Shown: positions 1 to 6,619, counted from the stretch's first letter. The stretch is DNA of 11,096 nucleotides from UMGS1484 sp045661365 (GCA_045661365.1 JAZRFL010000068.1:1-11096); one strand, 5' to 3'. The notes: generated from the letters alone by a model not told the origin. A program made the numbers and translations.

Positions 1-203
1 ATCTTGGCGGGAATCACCTTGCGTAACAGCGACACCGCAACGTTAGAGCAGATCAGTACCACGGTAGCGGCCAGCCCCATGCCTACGCCGTTGGCAAGCG
101 AGGTGGTAACAGCCAGCGAGGGACAGGTACCCAGGCACAGCCGTAACACAGGGTTTTCGGCTATGATCCCTTTGGTAAAGGTTTGGGTATAATTCTGTTT
201 CAT
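1..203 (-). CDS. rnfE: Rnf complex subunit RnfE, N-terminal part (runs off left edge)
   Basis: The first 67 residues of RnfE are visible; the rest lies beyond position 1. RnfE is a polytopic inner-membrane subunit of the ferredoxin:NAD+ oxidoreductase that couples electron transfer to Na+ or H+ export. The sequence shows the family pattern: a short cytoplasmic start (MKQNYTQTFTKGIIAENPVL), then LGTCPSLAVTTSLANGVGMG, then a hydrophobic helix ending in SNVAVSLLRKVIPAK. The LG.CP.LAVTT and NG.GMG blocks are typical of RnfE/NqrD and separate it from RnfA, as does the gene order C-D-G-E. The ATG at 203 overlaps the rnfG stop codon (ATGA), implying translational coupling. An AGGGGTG Shine-Dalgarno motif lies six bases upstream of the ATG. 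Confidence is high for identity; integrity of the rest cannot be judged. Confidence 0.93.
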   Translation of the reverse strand, partial: MKQNYTQTFTKGIIAENPVLRLCLGTCPSLAVTTSLANGVGMGLAATVVLICSNVAVSLLRKVIPAK

Positions 204-727
204 TGTGCCACCCCTTTTCCCAAGTGTTGTTGCATCCGATCCATTGCCATGTCCACCGCTTTTTGTACCCCTTTAGAGGAAATGGTGGCACCGGTTATGG
301 CATCGGTCGCCTCCCCTGATTGGGTCATGCCCACAAATTGGTCTTGAAACGCTTGGTCGGTGCCTACCTTTTGCCCGATTCCGGGACTTTCGTCGGCACA
401 GTCAATGACGTTTACACCGATCACCCGACCGTTGATGTCAAAGGCGGTCATAACTTGAATGTAGTTTTTATAGCCCATGGCTTGGGTTATGGCAATATAC
501 CCTGCCTCTTTGCCGCCGACTGTTGCGGAATAAAAGGATTTGTCCTCGGACAAATCGGTGTATTCGCCGTTGGGGATCAATTGTTTCATGGCGGTTTCCA
601 CCGCTTGCTGTTGTTGCAGAGCAATGGTGTCTTTGGTGAAATAATTGGTAACGCTCAAAGCACCGGTCACTACTACACATATTACCACCAAAACCAAGGT
701 GGGGCGGAGAATATCTTTCATTTTCAT
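200..727 (-). CDS. rnfG: Rnf complex subunit RnfG, covalent-FMN protein
   Basis: This is a 175-residue RnfG, the single-span, externally exposed subunit that passes electrons through a covalently bound FMN. An N-terminal membrane anchor covers about residues 8-30, followed by an FMN-binding domain (about 75-165). Characteristic sites are the ESPGIG loop at 113-118 (usually ETPGLG in the family) and the flavinylation motif DAITGATIS at 142-150. The FMN acceptor is expected to be Thr148, the last Thr of S/T-G-A-T, modified by the flavin transferase ApbE. No apbE is present in the window. The start overlaps the rnfD stop (ATGA) and has AGGAG eight bases upstream, which favours this ATG over the second Met two codons later. 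Its stop overlaps the rnfE start. Length is near the family norm. Confidence 0.95.
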   Translation of the reverse strand: MKMKDILRPTLVLVVICVVVTGALSVTNYFTKDTIALQQQQAVETAMKQLIPNGEYTDLSEDKSFYSATVGGKEAGYIAITQAMGYKNYIQVMTAFDINGRVIGVNVIDCADESPGIGQKVGTDQAFQDQFVGMTQSGEATDAITGATISSKGVQKAVDMAMDRMQQHLGKGVAQ

Positions 728-1722
728 GCCGATTTCTCCTTTTTCTCTTTGATATAGCCAAAGGGCTTGGGGGTGGTCAATCGTTCAATGTGGGGTACCA
801 AAATATTCATGAGTACGATTGCAATAGAAACCCCTTCGGGCATACCGCCCCACAGGCGTATGACCGCGGTGATCAAGCCGCAACCGATCGCGTAAACGAT
901 CTTTCCTTTGAAATTGATCGGGCAGGTGGTATAGTCGGTTGCCATGTAGACCGCACCCAAGACCAAACCGCCTGACATAAGGTTGTAATAGGGATTTTGC
1001 CCGAAAAGCCAGGTAATGCCAACCGTAGTCCCCATAAACAGAAGGGGAATAAGGGGAGAGATCACCTTGCGGAAACACAAATAAGCAAAGCCGATCAGCA
1101 AAGCGGCAATGCAGGTTTCTCCCAAACTACCGGGACGAATCCCCAAAAACATGGATAAAGGATCGTAGTCGGTGGTTTTGGTAAACATTTCGGTCAAAGA
1201 GGGAATCGACCCGTCGGACAATTGGCTCAAGGGGGAGGCGGAGGTGACGGCGTCGGCATTGTTCATGATCGCCAAAGGATTGGGCCAACGGCTGACCGAC
1301 ATATATTGCGGGAAAGAGACCATTAAGGTAATGCGCCCCACAATGGCGGGGTTGACAAAGTTTTGCCCGATTCCGCCAAAAAATTGCTTGACCACAACGA
1401 TTGCCACAAAAGCACCGATAACAGGCAACCACATGGGCACGTTTGAAGGAAGATTAAATGCCAGCAGTACCCCTGTGACCACAGCAGACAGGTCGCCCAA
1501 GGAGTTGGGGCGTTTCAGCAACCGTCGAGTGATGTATTCAAACAACAGGCAAGAAATGACCGAGATCAAAATCAGCCACAAACTGCGTTGTCCGAACAGT
1601 ACCACCGACATAATACCGGCGGGTACCAAAGCGATCAAAACGTCTGCCATAATGGTGCCGGTGGTGTTGCCGCTATGAAAATGAGGAGAGGCGGAAACCG
1701 TAAACTTGGTTGGCATTTCCAT
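724..1722 (-). CDS. rnfD: Rnf complex subunit RnfD, membrane flavoprotein
   Basis: This is a 332-residue polytopic membrane subunit of Rnf (family of RnfD/NqrB), expected to carry one covalent FMN and to take part in ion translocation. Family signatures visible are SPHFHSGNTT near the N-terminus (12-21), GDLSAVVTGVLLAFNLP (76-92), GGIGQNFVNPAIVGR (116-130), and late blocks with YMATDYTTCPIN and MPEGVSIAIVLMNILVPHIERLTTPKPFG. Several strongly hydrophobic segments lie between these. The flavin-attachment motif reads DAVTSASPL (157-165): the acceptor position, normally Thr, is Ser163 here. The ATG has GGGGAG eight bases upstream and begins one base after the rnfC stop. The stop overlaps the rnfG start. 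Length is close to the family norm and no frame damage is seen. Confidence 0.96.
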   Translation of the reverse strand: MEMPTKFTVSASPHFHSGNTTGTIMADVLIALVPAGIMSVVLFGQRSLWLILISVISCLLFEYITRRLLKRPNSLGDLSAVVTGVLLAFNLPSNVPMWLPVIGAFVAIVVVKQFFGGIGQNFVNPAIVGRITLMVSFPQYMSVSRWPNPLAIMNNADAVTSASPLSQLSDGSIPSLTEMFTKTTDYDPLSMFLGIRPGSLGETCIAALLIGFAYLCFRKVISPLIPLLFMGTTVGITWLFGQNPYYNLMSGGLVLGAVYMATDYTTCPINFKGKIVYAIGCGLITAVIRLWGGMPEGVSIAIVLMNILVPHIERLTTPKPFGYIKEKKEKSA

Positions 1723-1723
1723 A

Positions 1724-3076
1724 TTAAGTTCTCCCCTTTCGTTCGATTTCTTTTGCCAGTCGCATATATTGCACCAGCGGTCGGTGTGCGGGACAGTTAA
1801 AGGCGCAACTGCCGCATTCCATGCATACGCCCACGCCTACGCGACGCAGATTTTCAATGTCGTTGGTTTTGGCAAACCGTTCGATCAAGGTGGGCATAAG
1901 TGACATGGGACATGCCGCTACACATTTTCCGCAACGAATGCAAGGTCCTTGCGAAAAAGCGGACAGATCGTTTTCTTGGTCAAATAACAAAACGGCATTG
2001 GTTTGTTTGACCACGGGAATATGGGTGGTGTATTGTGCCGACCCCATCATGGGACCGCCCATAATGATCTTGTGAGGAGTCGATTTAAGCGAAACGTGAG
2101 CAAGCAGATCTTGCACCAGCGTACCCACGGGAACCCAAAAGTTTTTGGGTCTTTTTACTGCCCATCCATCCACCGTGACACGGCGGCGGGTAAGGGGCAT
2201 ACCGGTGTTGATATAGTGTTGCAACACCGCCACCCCCGAAATATTCATGACCGCGCAACCTACCGATGCCGGTAGCGCACCCATGGCAATGCGCCGTCCG
2301 GTTGCTACTTGTACCAAAACCTTTTCGGCACCGTGGGGGTAGTGAGAGGGCAGTTTCATCACGCGAATGCGGTTTTGCTCATCTTGCTGTTCACGGGCGA
2401 TCGCCACCAATTTTTCAATTGCCTTCGGTTTGTTGTTCTCTATACCGATAATAACTTGCTTGACCTGTAGGGTGCGAAGCAACGTTTGGATCCCTTGCAT
2501 GATCAGCTCGCCGTCTTCCATGCAGGCACGGTAGTCGGAGGTGATGTAGGGTTCGCACTCGGCGGCATTGATGATCAAGGTGTCAATGGGCTGATTTTGA
2601 TTGGGTTTTAACTTGATATGGGTGGGAAACCCTGCACCGCCCAAGCCGACCAGACCGCAATCTCGTGCGGCTTTGACCAGATCGTCGGCTGTTTCTACCG
2701 TAATGGGATGCAGGTTGGGGTCGTCTTGCTGATGTTCATCTACCAAAATGACCACCGTGTCGGTAACACCGCCACCCACACCTGCCATGGGAGTAATGGC
2801 TTCCACCACGCCGCTTACACTGCTGTGGACAGGGGCACTGATCGGTGCGTCGCTGTCACCCAGCTTGGTACCTATGTATACTTGGTCGCCCACCGAGACC
2901 GTGGGAAGGCAAGGGGCACCAATGTGTTGCCGCAGGGGAATGTATACCCGCTCGGGCAAGGGGATTTTTACCGTTTCTTGTTCGGCGGAAAATTTGTTGT
3001 GTACCGGGTGTACACCGCCACGGGCACGGCAAGCGGGTTTTAATAAAATCGGGGATTGGTTTTTGTCTTTTGACAT
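1724..3076 (-). CDS. rnfC: Rnf complex subunit RnfC, NADH-binding iron-sulfur protein
   Basis: This is a 450-residue peripheral Rnf subunit where NAD+ is reduced or NADH is oxidised. The order of domains is: an N-terminal barrel-sandwich region with GGVHPVHNK (20-28) and IPLRQHIGAPCLPTVSVGD (46-64); a flavin/NADH-type Rossmann region with GLGGAGFPTHIKL (144-156), the NAAECEPY block (170-177) and PHGAEK (247-252); an SLBB-like section before GGPMMGS (340-346); and two ferredoxin-type [4Fe-4S] motifs, C379-x2-C382-x2-C385-x3-C389 and C418-x2-C421-x2-C424-x3-C428. The CPAHRPLVQYMRLAK tail is typical of RnfC. Both clusters are intact. The gene starts four bases after the stop of the Gx transporter gene, with GAGAGGT as Shine-Dalgarno. 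It heads the core rnfCDGE genes here. Confidence 0.97.
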   Translation of the reverse strand: MSKDKNQSPILLKPACRARGGVHPVHNKFSAEQETVKIPLPERVYIPLRQHIGAPCLPTVSVGDQVYIGTKLGDSDAPISAPVHSSVSGVVEAITPMAGVGGGVTDTVVILVDEHQQDDPNLHPITVETADDLVKAARDCGLVGLGGAGFPTHIKLKPNQNQPIDTLIINAAECEPYITSDYRACMEDGELIMQGIQTLLRTLQVKQVIIGIENNKPKAIEKLVAIAREQQDEQNRIRVMKLPSHYPHGAEKVLVQVATGRRIAMGALPASVGCAVMNISGVAVLQHYINTGMPLTRRRVTVDGWAVKRPKNFWVPVGTLVQDLLAHVSLKSTPHKIIMGGPMMGSAQYTTHIPVVKQTNAVLLFDQENDLSAFSQGPCIRCGKCVAACPMSLMPTLIERFAKTNDIENLRRVGVGVCMECGSCAFNCPAHRPLVQYMRLAKEIERKGRT

Positions 3077-3080
3077 GATT

Positions 3081-3617
3081 TTAACCTCTCTTTTGGGGAA
3101 GTGTCAAATAATTTGCCACACGGCAAAGGGGAGGGTAGGTCAATTTTAACAGCAATCCGGTAACGGTACCGGCAATTATGGCGAACACCAACAGCAAGGG
3201 GTAATAGGTAAGTAAGCCCGGCGTGGCGGTGATCACCATAGCAACTGCCAATTGAGCGGTGTTATGGGTAACGGCACCCAAAATTCCGGTGGCGATCAAG
3301 GAGACACGTAATCGTACGCATACCCATATAACGGCGGCGGAAAGCAGTCCTCCGCACAGGCTCATGGCAAAAGCGGTCACACCGCGGGTGGACAATACAA
3401 ACAGGGATTTGACCAGGGCAACACCGAGAGCGGCGGGACCGCCCCAAAAGGTGGCGGTAAACATGACCGCAATGTTGGAAAGGCCTGCCTTGGCGCCCGG
3501 CGGCAAAAAAGGAAGGGCCGGTAGCAGACCTTCTAAGAAAGAGAGTACCACCGCGGTGGCGGCAAGCAATCCCAGTAGAGCAACCCTGCCTGCGGGAGAA
3601 AATGATGATCGTTTCAT
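3081..3617 (-). CDS. Gx transporter family membrane protein, Rnf-associated
   Basis: This 178-residue, very hydrophobic protein matches the family long labelled heptaprenyl diphosphate synthase component I, now usually called Gx transporter family. A short basic start (MKRSSFSPAG) precedes about five or six membrane segments. The family-like block PPGAKAGLSNIAVMFTATFWGG lies at about 40-61, with the motifs GLSNI and AFAMSLCGGLLSA. The name synthase is historical; nothing in the sequence suggests an enzyme, and the fold is ECF-S-like. In many Clostridia this gene sits beside a NusG domain II gene ahead of rnfC, exactly as here, so a supporting role for Rnf (assembly, flavin or cofactor supply) is plausible but unproven. 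It lies 17 bp after the upstream gene and 4 bp before rnfC, in the same operon. The start has AGGA about 11 bases upstream. Confidence 0.85.
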   Translation of the reverse strand: MKRSSFSPAGRVALLGLLAATAVVLSFLEGLLPALPFLPPGAKAGLSNIAVMFTATFWGGPAALGVALVKSLFVLSTRGVTAFAMSLCGGLLSAAVIWVCVRLRVSLIATGILGAVTHNTAQLAVAMVITATPGLLTYYPLLLVFAIIAGTVTGLLLKLTYPPLCRVANYLTLPQKRG

Positions 3618-3631
3618 GGTGTTACCGTCCT

Positions 3632-3644
3632 AACCTAATAGGTT
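3632..3644. repeat. Short perfect palindrome at end of the NusG domain II gene
   Basis: AACCTA-A-TAGGTT is a perfect 6-bp inverted repeat with a one-base centre. It overlaps the stop codon of the NusG domain II gene and the 17-bp gap before the Gx transporter gene. It is too short, with too tight a loop, to be a terminator; it could be chance. Confidence 0.3.
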
Positions 3645-4021
3645 GTGGCATCGTAGGTGGGCGTGGTTCCCTCTACGGTGATGGAACAATGAGCGGGTAA
3701 GCAGACAATGACCTGTCCTTGCCGAACAATGGCGCCTGTGTTGCGGCAAAGTCCGTCGGGACAATCGGCGGCAACCACAAAAACGGCGTGATCTTTCACC
3801 GCAACGTCCAAATGATGACCGTGTCCCGTGACCGAGACGGTGGTATCTTTGTCCAGAGGAAGGGTGTGAACGATCTGATCGTCTACCCGAACGATGGCGG
3901 TTTGACCGTTTTCTTGGGCGGTGATCAACCAAATCACCAGGGCGATCAGCAAAATACCAAAAATCAGAAAAAGGTCGAATTTCCTCATAAAAGGAGGGGA
4001 TGTGGGAGTGGAACTTTTCAT
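3635..4021 (-). CDS. NusG domain II-containing membrane-anchored protein, first gene of Rnf operon
   Basis: This 128-residue protein has one membrane span (about 15-35, after a short Ser/Pro-rich start) and an extracytoplasmic beta-rich domain of the NusG_II type. The diagnostic pattern is C87-P-D-G-L-C92 ... C107-L-P, as in family members with CPD..C and CLP; a further Cys sits at 112. Despite the name it is not a transcription factor. Its role is unknown; it recurrently accompanies Gx transporter and rnf genes in Clostridia. It is the first gene of the operon: a consensus promoter lies about 30 bases upstream. The ATG at 4021 has GGAG 12 bases upstream. An in-frame Met at residue 12 has no Shine-Dalgarno site, so the upstream start is preferred, though MRKFDL would also make a plausible N-terminus. 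Confidence 0.85.
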   Translation of the reverse strand: MKSSTPTSPPFMRKFDLFLIFGILLIALVIWLITAQENGQTAIVRVDDQIVHTLPLDKDTTVSVTGHGHHLDVAVKDHAVFVVAADCPDGLCRNTGAIVRQGQVIVCLPAHCSITVEGTTPTYDATTY

Positions 4022-4057
4022 AAAAAAACGCTACTCCATTTTACAAAATACCCTTAC

Positions 4058-4086
4058 ATTATATAAGAAAACAGAAAAAATGTCAA
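4058..4086 (-). promoter_or_regulatory. Consensus sigma-A promoter of the Rnf operon
   Basis: On the minus strand, TTGACA (4086-4081) is separated by exactly 17 bases from TATAAT (4063-4058): a perfect -35 / -10 match. Transcription should begin near 4051, giving a leader of about 30 bases before the ATG at 4021. It drives the NusG domain II gene, the Gx transporter gene and rnfCDGE. Confidence 0.88.
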
Positions 4087-4149
4087 GTACAGCAGAGAGA
4101 ATGGGGACTTTTTGACGTAAAATGACCAAAAAAGGCAATTGTTGTCGGA

Positions 4150-4170
4150 TTTGTTCTTGATATTGACAAA
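4150..4170. promoter_or_regulatory. Candidate LysR-type operator (TTTGT-N11-ACAAA)
   Basis: The inverted repeat TTTGT-N11-ACAAA has the T-N11-A dyad geometry of LysR-type boxes. It covers the -35 box (4163-4168) of the LysR gene's own promoter, a usual place for autorepression. A second, weaker dyad, TTTGACGTAAAA (4111-4122), is centred about 65 bases upstream of the predicted Rnf transcription start, the usual distance for LysR activation. Both are in AT-rich DNA, so chance is possible. Confidence 0.35.
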
Positions 4171-4191
4171 AGAGGAGGGGAATATTATAAT
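4163..4191 (+). promoter_or_regulatory. Consensus sigma-A promoter of the LysR gene
   Basis: TTGACA (4163-4168), a 17-base spacer and TATAAT (4186-4191) form a second perfect promoter, facing away from the Rnf promoter. Transcription should start near 4198, about 64 bases before the LysR start codon. The two -35 boxes are 76 bases apart, leaving room for shared regulator binding. Confidence 0.88.
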
Positions 4192-4261
4192 GCAGATATA
4201 TGATTTTACACATAGCGGATATAGGAACGAATATTATCTTTTTTAAGAAAAGAGGGAATTT

Positions 4262-5188
4262 ATGAACACCTTGCATTTTAAATATGCGGTAGAAGTAGCC
4301 AAAACCGGTTCTATTACCCAGGCGGCCGAAAACCTGTATATGGCACAACCCAACCTGTCAAAGGCGATCAAGGAATTGGAAGAGACCTTGGGGATCACGG
4401 TGTTTCGCCGCACGTCAAAAGGAGTGGCTCCCACCGAAAAAGGAGAACAATTTTTGGTGTATGCCAAGCGGATCTTGGCGCAGTTGGAGCGAATGGAGGA
4501 ATTGCAAAATCCCCAAAATGAGGATTGTCGTAAATTCAGCATTTGTGTACCTGCGGGCAGTTATATTTCTCATGCTATCACCGGGTTTGTGAAGGGCTTG
4601 GGGAGCGAAAAAGAACTGGATATTCGGGTAAAGGAAAGCAGTTCTTTGGATACGGTCCACAGCGTTGCCAACGGTGAATTTAACCTGGGGATCGTGCGGA
4701 TCCCAAGCCATTATGACCATTATTATCAAGCCTATTTCAAGGAAAAAGACCTTACGGGACAACTGATTTGGGAATATGAATATCCGGTGCTTATGTCCAA
4801 GCAACACCCGTTGGCACAAGGCGGTCTGACCTATGAACGATTGGGAGAATATATTGAAATTTGTTACGAAGAAATTGCGGTTCCTTACTTGCAGATCGAG
4901 GAATTTCAAGGACAAAAGGAATCTCCCCATTACAGGCGGCGGATCCATTTGCAGGAACGAAGCAGTCAGTACAACATGCTGTGCAGTGTGACCGACGCCT
5001 ATATGTGGGCGCCGCCGGTGCCCAAAGAGGTGCTCAGCCGTTATGATTTGGTACAACGACATTGCCAACGAGAAAACAACGTTTTTCGTGACGTGCTGGT
5101 TTATCCCAAGGACTATGAATTGACCCCGTTGGACCGTGAATTTGCCGACGTTTTGTTTGTCACGAAGAATCGGGTCGCCTTTGGTTGA
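4262..5188 (+). CDS. LysR family transcriptional regulator
   Basis: This is a full-length LysR-type regulator of 308 residues. The N-terminal winged helix-turn-helix occupies about residues 1-60; helices around TGSITQAAENLYMAQPNLSK (15-34) form the DNA-reading unit, followed by the wing region with FRRTSKGVAPTEKGEQF. A linker helix (about 65-85) leads to a periplasmic-binding-protein-like effector domain (about 90-300), less conserved, so the ligand cannot be named. GAGG lies upstream of the ATG at good distance, behind a perfect promoter. It is transcribed divergently from the Rnf operon, the classic arrangement for a LysR protein controlling its neighbour. The malate dehydrogenase/fumarase/Hdr genes downstream are another possible target. 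No convincing terminator follows it. Confidence 0.93.
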   Translation: MNTLHFKYAVEVAKTGSITQAAENLYMAQPNLSKAIKELEETLGITVFRRTSKGVAPTEKGEQFLVYAKRILAQLERMEELQNPQNEDCRKFSICVPAGSYISHAITGFVKGLGSEKELDIRVKESSSLDTVHSVANGEFNLGIVRIPSHYDHYYQAYFKEKDLTGQLIWEYEYPVLMSKQHPLAQGGLTYERLGEYIEICYEEIAVPYLQIEEFQGQKESPHYRRRIHLQERSSQYNMLCSVTDAYMWAPPVPKEVLSRYDLVQRHCQRENNVFRDVLVYPKDYELTPLDREFADVLFVTKNRVAFG

Positions 5189-5226
5189 TCTTGACAACAG
5201 TTTAACGAAAGCCCTAAAATTGCATA

Positions 5227-5255
5227 TTGAAATTTATATACAGGTATGGTATAAT
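5227..5255 (+). promoter_or_regulatory. Extended -10 promoter downstream of LysR
   Basis: TTGAAA (5227-5232), a 17-base spacer, and TATAAT (5250-5255) preceded by TGG (5247-5249), so an extended -10 element. The match is strong, but the product is unclear: a long leader of the dehydrogenase operon, a small RNA, or the small reading frame at 5294. Confidence 0.6.
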
Positions 5256-5293
5256 CAATATGTCTTATTTCGGCAGGAGAAATTGTTAAAAAT

Positions 5294-5416
5294 ATGGACA
5301 ACTTTTTGAAAGCGAAAGACGGGAAAAGGATGCACTTGTGTATATCTTTGTTCATTTTGGCTCTTCCCACAAAAAATCGAGAAAAAACCCTTTTGGATTT
5401 GGCGGTTTGCTTTTGA
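5294..5416 (+). CDS. Possible small reading frame, 40 codons
   Basis: A 40-codon frame begins MDNFLKAKDGKRMHLC and runs through a mildly hydrophobic middle (ISLFILALP) to TGA. It lies just after the extended -10 promoter, with AGGAG (5275-5279) 14 bases before the ATG, which is longer than ideal. It resembles no family I recognise. It may be a leader peptide, but a chance frame in non-coding DNA is at least as likely. Confidence 0.15.
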   Translation: MDNFLKAKDGKRMHLCISLFILALPTKNREKTLLDLAVCF

Positions 5417-5574
5417 AAAATATGGGGGATGAGAGGTTGAAGGGGAGCGTGCTTTCGCGACGGGTAGACGCAAAAGGGAAAGTTTGATATTTCTTGCAAC
5501 AACTTGTGTCGGTACGCCAACAAAATTCTGCCAAAACATATAGAGAAACGTATATAAATATTCGCATTTTATAT

Positions 5575-5603
5575 TTGTATTCCCATTTGGTTTTTGTTAC
5601 AAT
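5575..5603 (+). promoter_or_regulatory. Promoter of the dehydrogenase-fumarase-Hdr genes
   Basis: TTGTAT (5575-5580), a 17-base spacer and TACAAT (5598-5603), with TGT directly before the -10 (extended -10). The predicted transcription start is near 5610, which puts the upstream in-frame ATG at 5609 outside a usable position and supports the ATG at 5672 as the gene start. Confidence 0.6.
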
Positions 5604-5671
5604 CAATCATGGACAAACTTGCGGATTTGCAACGAAGAACTTTTAGACCACAAGGAAAGGTTGAATCATAC

Positions 5672-6619
5672 ATGAGCAAAATTACCATCATCGGCAGCGG
5701 TAGCGTAGGCTCTACCATTGCCTATACCATGGCGGTTTGCGGAATCGCTTCCGAGATCGTTATGATCGACGTGAACGAAGCAAAATCGTTGGGGGAAGCA
5801 TTGGACATTCGCCAAGGCACTCCCTTTTGCCCTCCTGTTTCGGTGTATGCCGGCAGTTATCGCGATGCCAAGGATTCCGACATCGTGGTATTGACCTCGG
5901 GCATTGCCCGCAAACCCGGTCAATCCCGATTGGATCTGGCGCAAACCAACGTGAACATTACCAAATCCATCATTCCCGAGATCACCAAATATGCCCCCAA
6001 CGCCATTTATGTGATCGTAAGCAACCCGGTGGATATTCTCACCTATGTGTTCCACAAATGCTCCGATCTGAAAGAAAACCAAATCATCGGTTCGGGCACC
6101 ATTTTGGATACGGCTCGGTTGCGTTCCCGTATTTCGGAATATTACAGCTTGAACCAACAAAACGTGCACGCCTACGTGTTTGGTGAACATGGGGATTCTT
6201 CTTTTGTTCCTTGGTCGGTTGCCAATATTTCCAATATTCCCATTGACGATTTCCAAGGGTTTATTGCCGACAGCAGCAAAGGTCCCTTCCCTCCCTTGGA
6301 TCATGAACAGATCGAAAATTATATGCGTAAATCCGGTGGTCGCATCATTGAACGTAAAGGGGCAACCTTTTATGCCGTTGCCATTTCGGTTTGCCATATC
6401 TGCAAATGCATTCTCAGCGGGATCGACACCACCCTTACCGTTTCGGGTATGATGCATGGAGAATACGGTATCGATGACGTTTGTCTTTCGGTGCTCAATG
6501 TTGTAGGTCGCAACGGCATTAGCGGCAAGGTACTTATTCCCTTGACCCCCGAAGAAGAAGTATTGCTTCAAAAATCTGCCGACTGCTTGAAAGAGATTAT
6601 TGCTCAGTTGGACATTTAA
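5672..6619 (+). CDS. LDH-family NAD-dependent dehydrogenase, probably malate dehydrogenase
   Basis: This 315-residue enzyme belongs to the lactate/malate dehydrogenase family. Visible are the NAD-binding GSGSVGS (8-14) and MIDVNE (31-36) with an acidic NAD-selecting Asp33; the specificity loop SGIARKPGQSRLDL (76-89); SNPVD (117-121); LDTARLR (145-151) with Asp146 and Arg149; and the catalytic His173 in GEHGD (171-175). The residue matching lactate dehydrogenase Gln102 is Arg80, the choice that selects oxaloacetate/malate. Elsewhere (GEHGDSSFVPWS, ERKGATFYA) it looks like lactate dehydrogenase, so homology transfer would label it ldh. The neighbouring fumarase supports malate as substrate. The ATG at 5672 is preceded by GGAAAGG 11 bases upstream; an in-frame ATG at 5609 would add 21 residues not typical of the family. 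Confidence 0.85.
   Translation: MSKITIIGSGSVGSTIAYTMAVCGIASEIVMIDVNEAKSLGEALDIRQGTPFCPPVSVYAGSYRDAKDSDIVVLTSGIARKPGQSRLDLAQTNVNITKSIIPEITKYAPNAIYVIVSNPVDILTYVFHKCSDLKENQIIGSGTILDTARLRSRISEYYSLNQQNVHAYVFGEHGDSSFVPWSVANISNIPIDDFQGFIADSSKGPFPPLDHEQIENYMRKSGGRIIERKGATFYAVAISVCHICKCILSGIDTTLTVSGMMHGEYGIDDVCLSVLNVVGRNGISGKVLIPLTPEEEVLLQKSADCLKEIIAQLDI

Larger units (their letters stand above)
5189..5671 (+). other. 483-bp gene-poor stretch with two promoters, possible leader
   Basis: No gene with convincing coding character is seen between the LysR stop and the dehydrogenase start. The stretch holds an extended -10 promoter near its left end, a possible 40-codon reading frame, a G-rich segment on the plus strand (about 5420-5480), and an AT-rich right end with a second promoter. 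I see no clear rho-independent terminator, tRNA or known riboswitch consensus. If transcribed from the first promoter, it would give an untranslated leader of about 410 bases. Confidence 0.5.

Noticed and set aside
4199..4214. TATG-N8-CATA inverted repeat just after the LysR promoter
   Set aside because: Only four bases per arm in AT-rich DNA and without T-N11-A spacing; too weak to call an operator.
5300..5480. Possible c-di-GMP riboswitch from words such as GACGCAAAAGGG and GATGCACTTG
   Set aside because: The conserved core and the paired-stem arrangement are absent; the short matches are what chance gives in this purine-rich segment.
5113..5606. Overlapping minus-strand frames (84-136 codons) in the gap after lysR
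   Set aside because: Three frames are open together, composition is low-complexity, there is no family resemblance, and one overlaps the end of lysR. The wording of one (KPPNPKGFFLDFLWEEPK) looks like a recurring non-coding element of gut Firmicutes, but I cannot verify that.
5594..5671. N-terminal extension of the dehydrogenase from TTG 5594 or ATG 5609
   Set aside because: The extension overlaps the predicted promoter and start site, is not typical of the family, and the ATG at 5672 has its own Shine-Dalgarno site right before the Rossmann motif.
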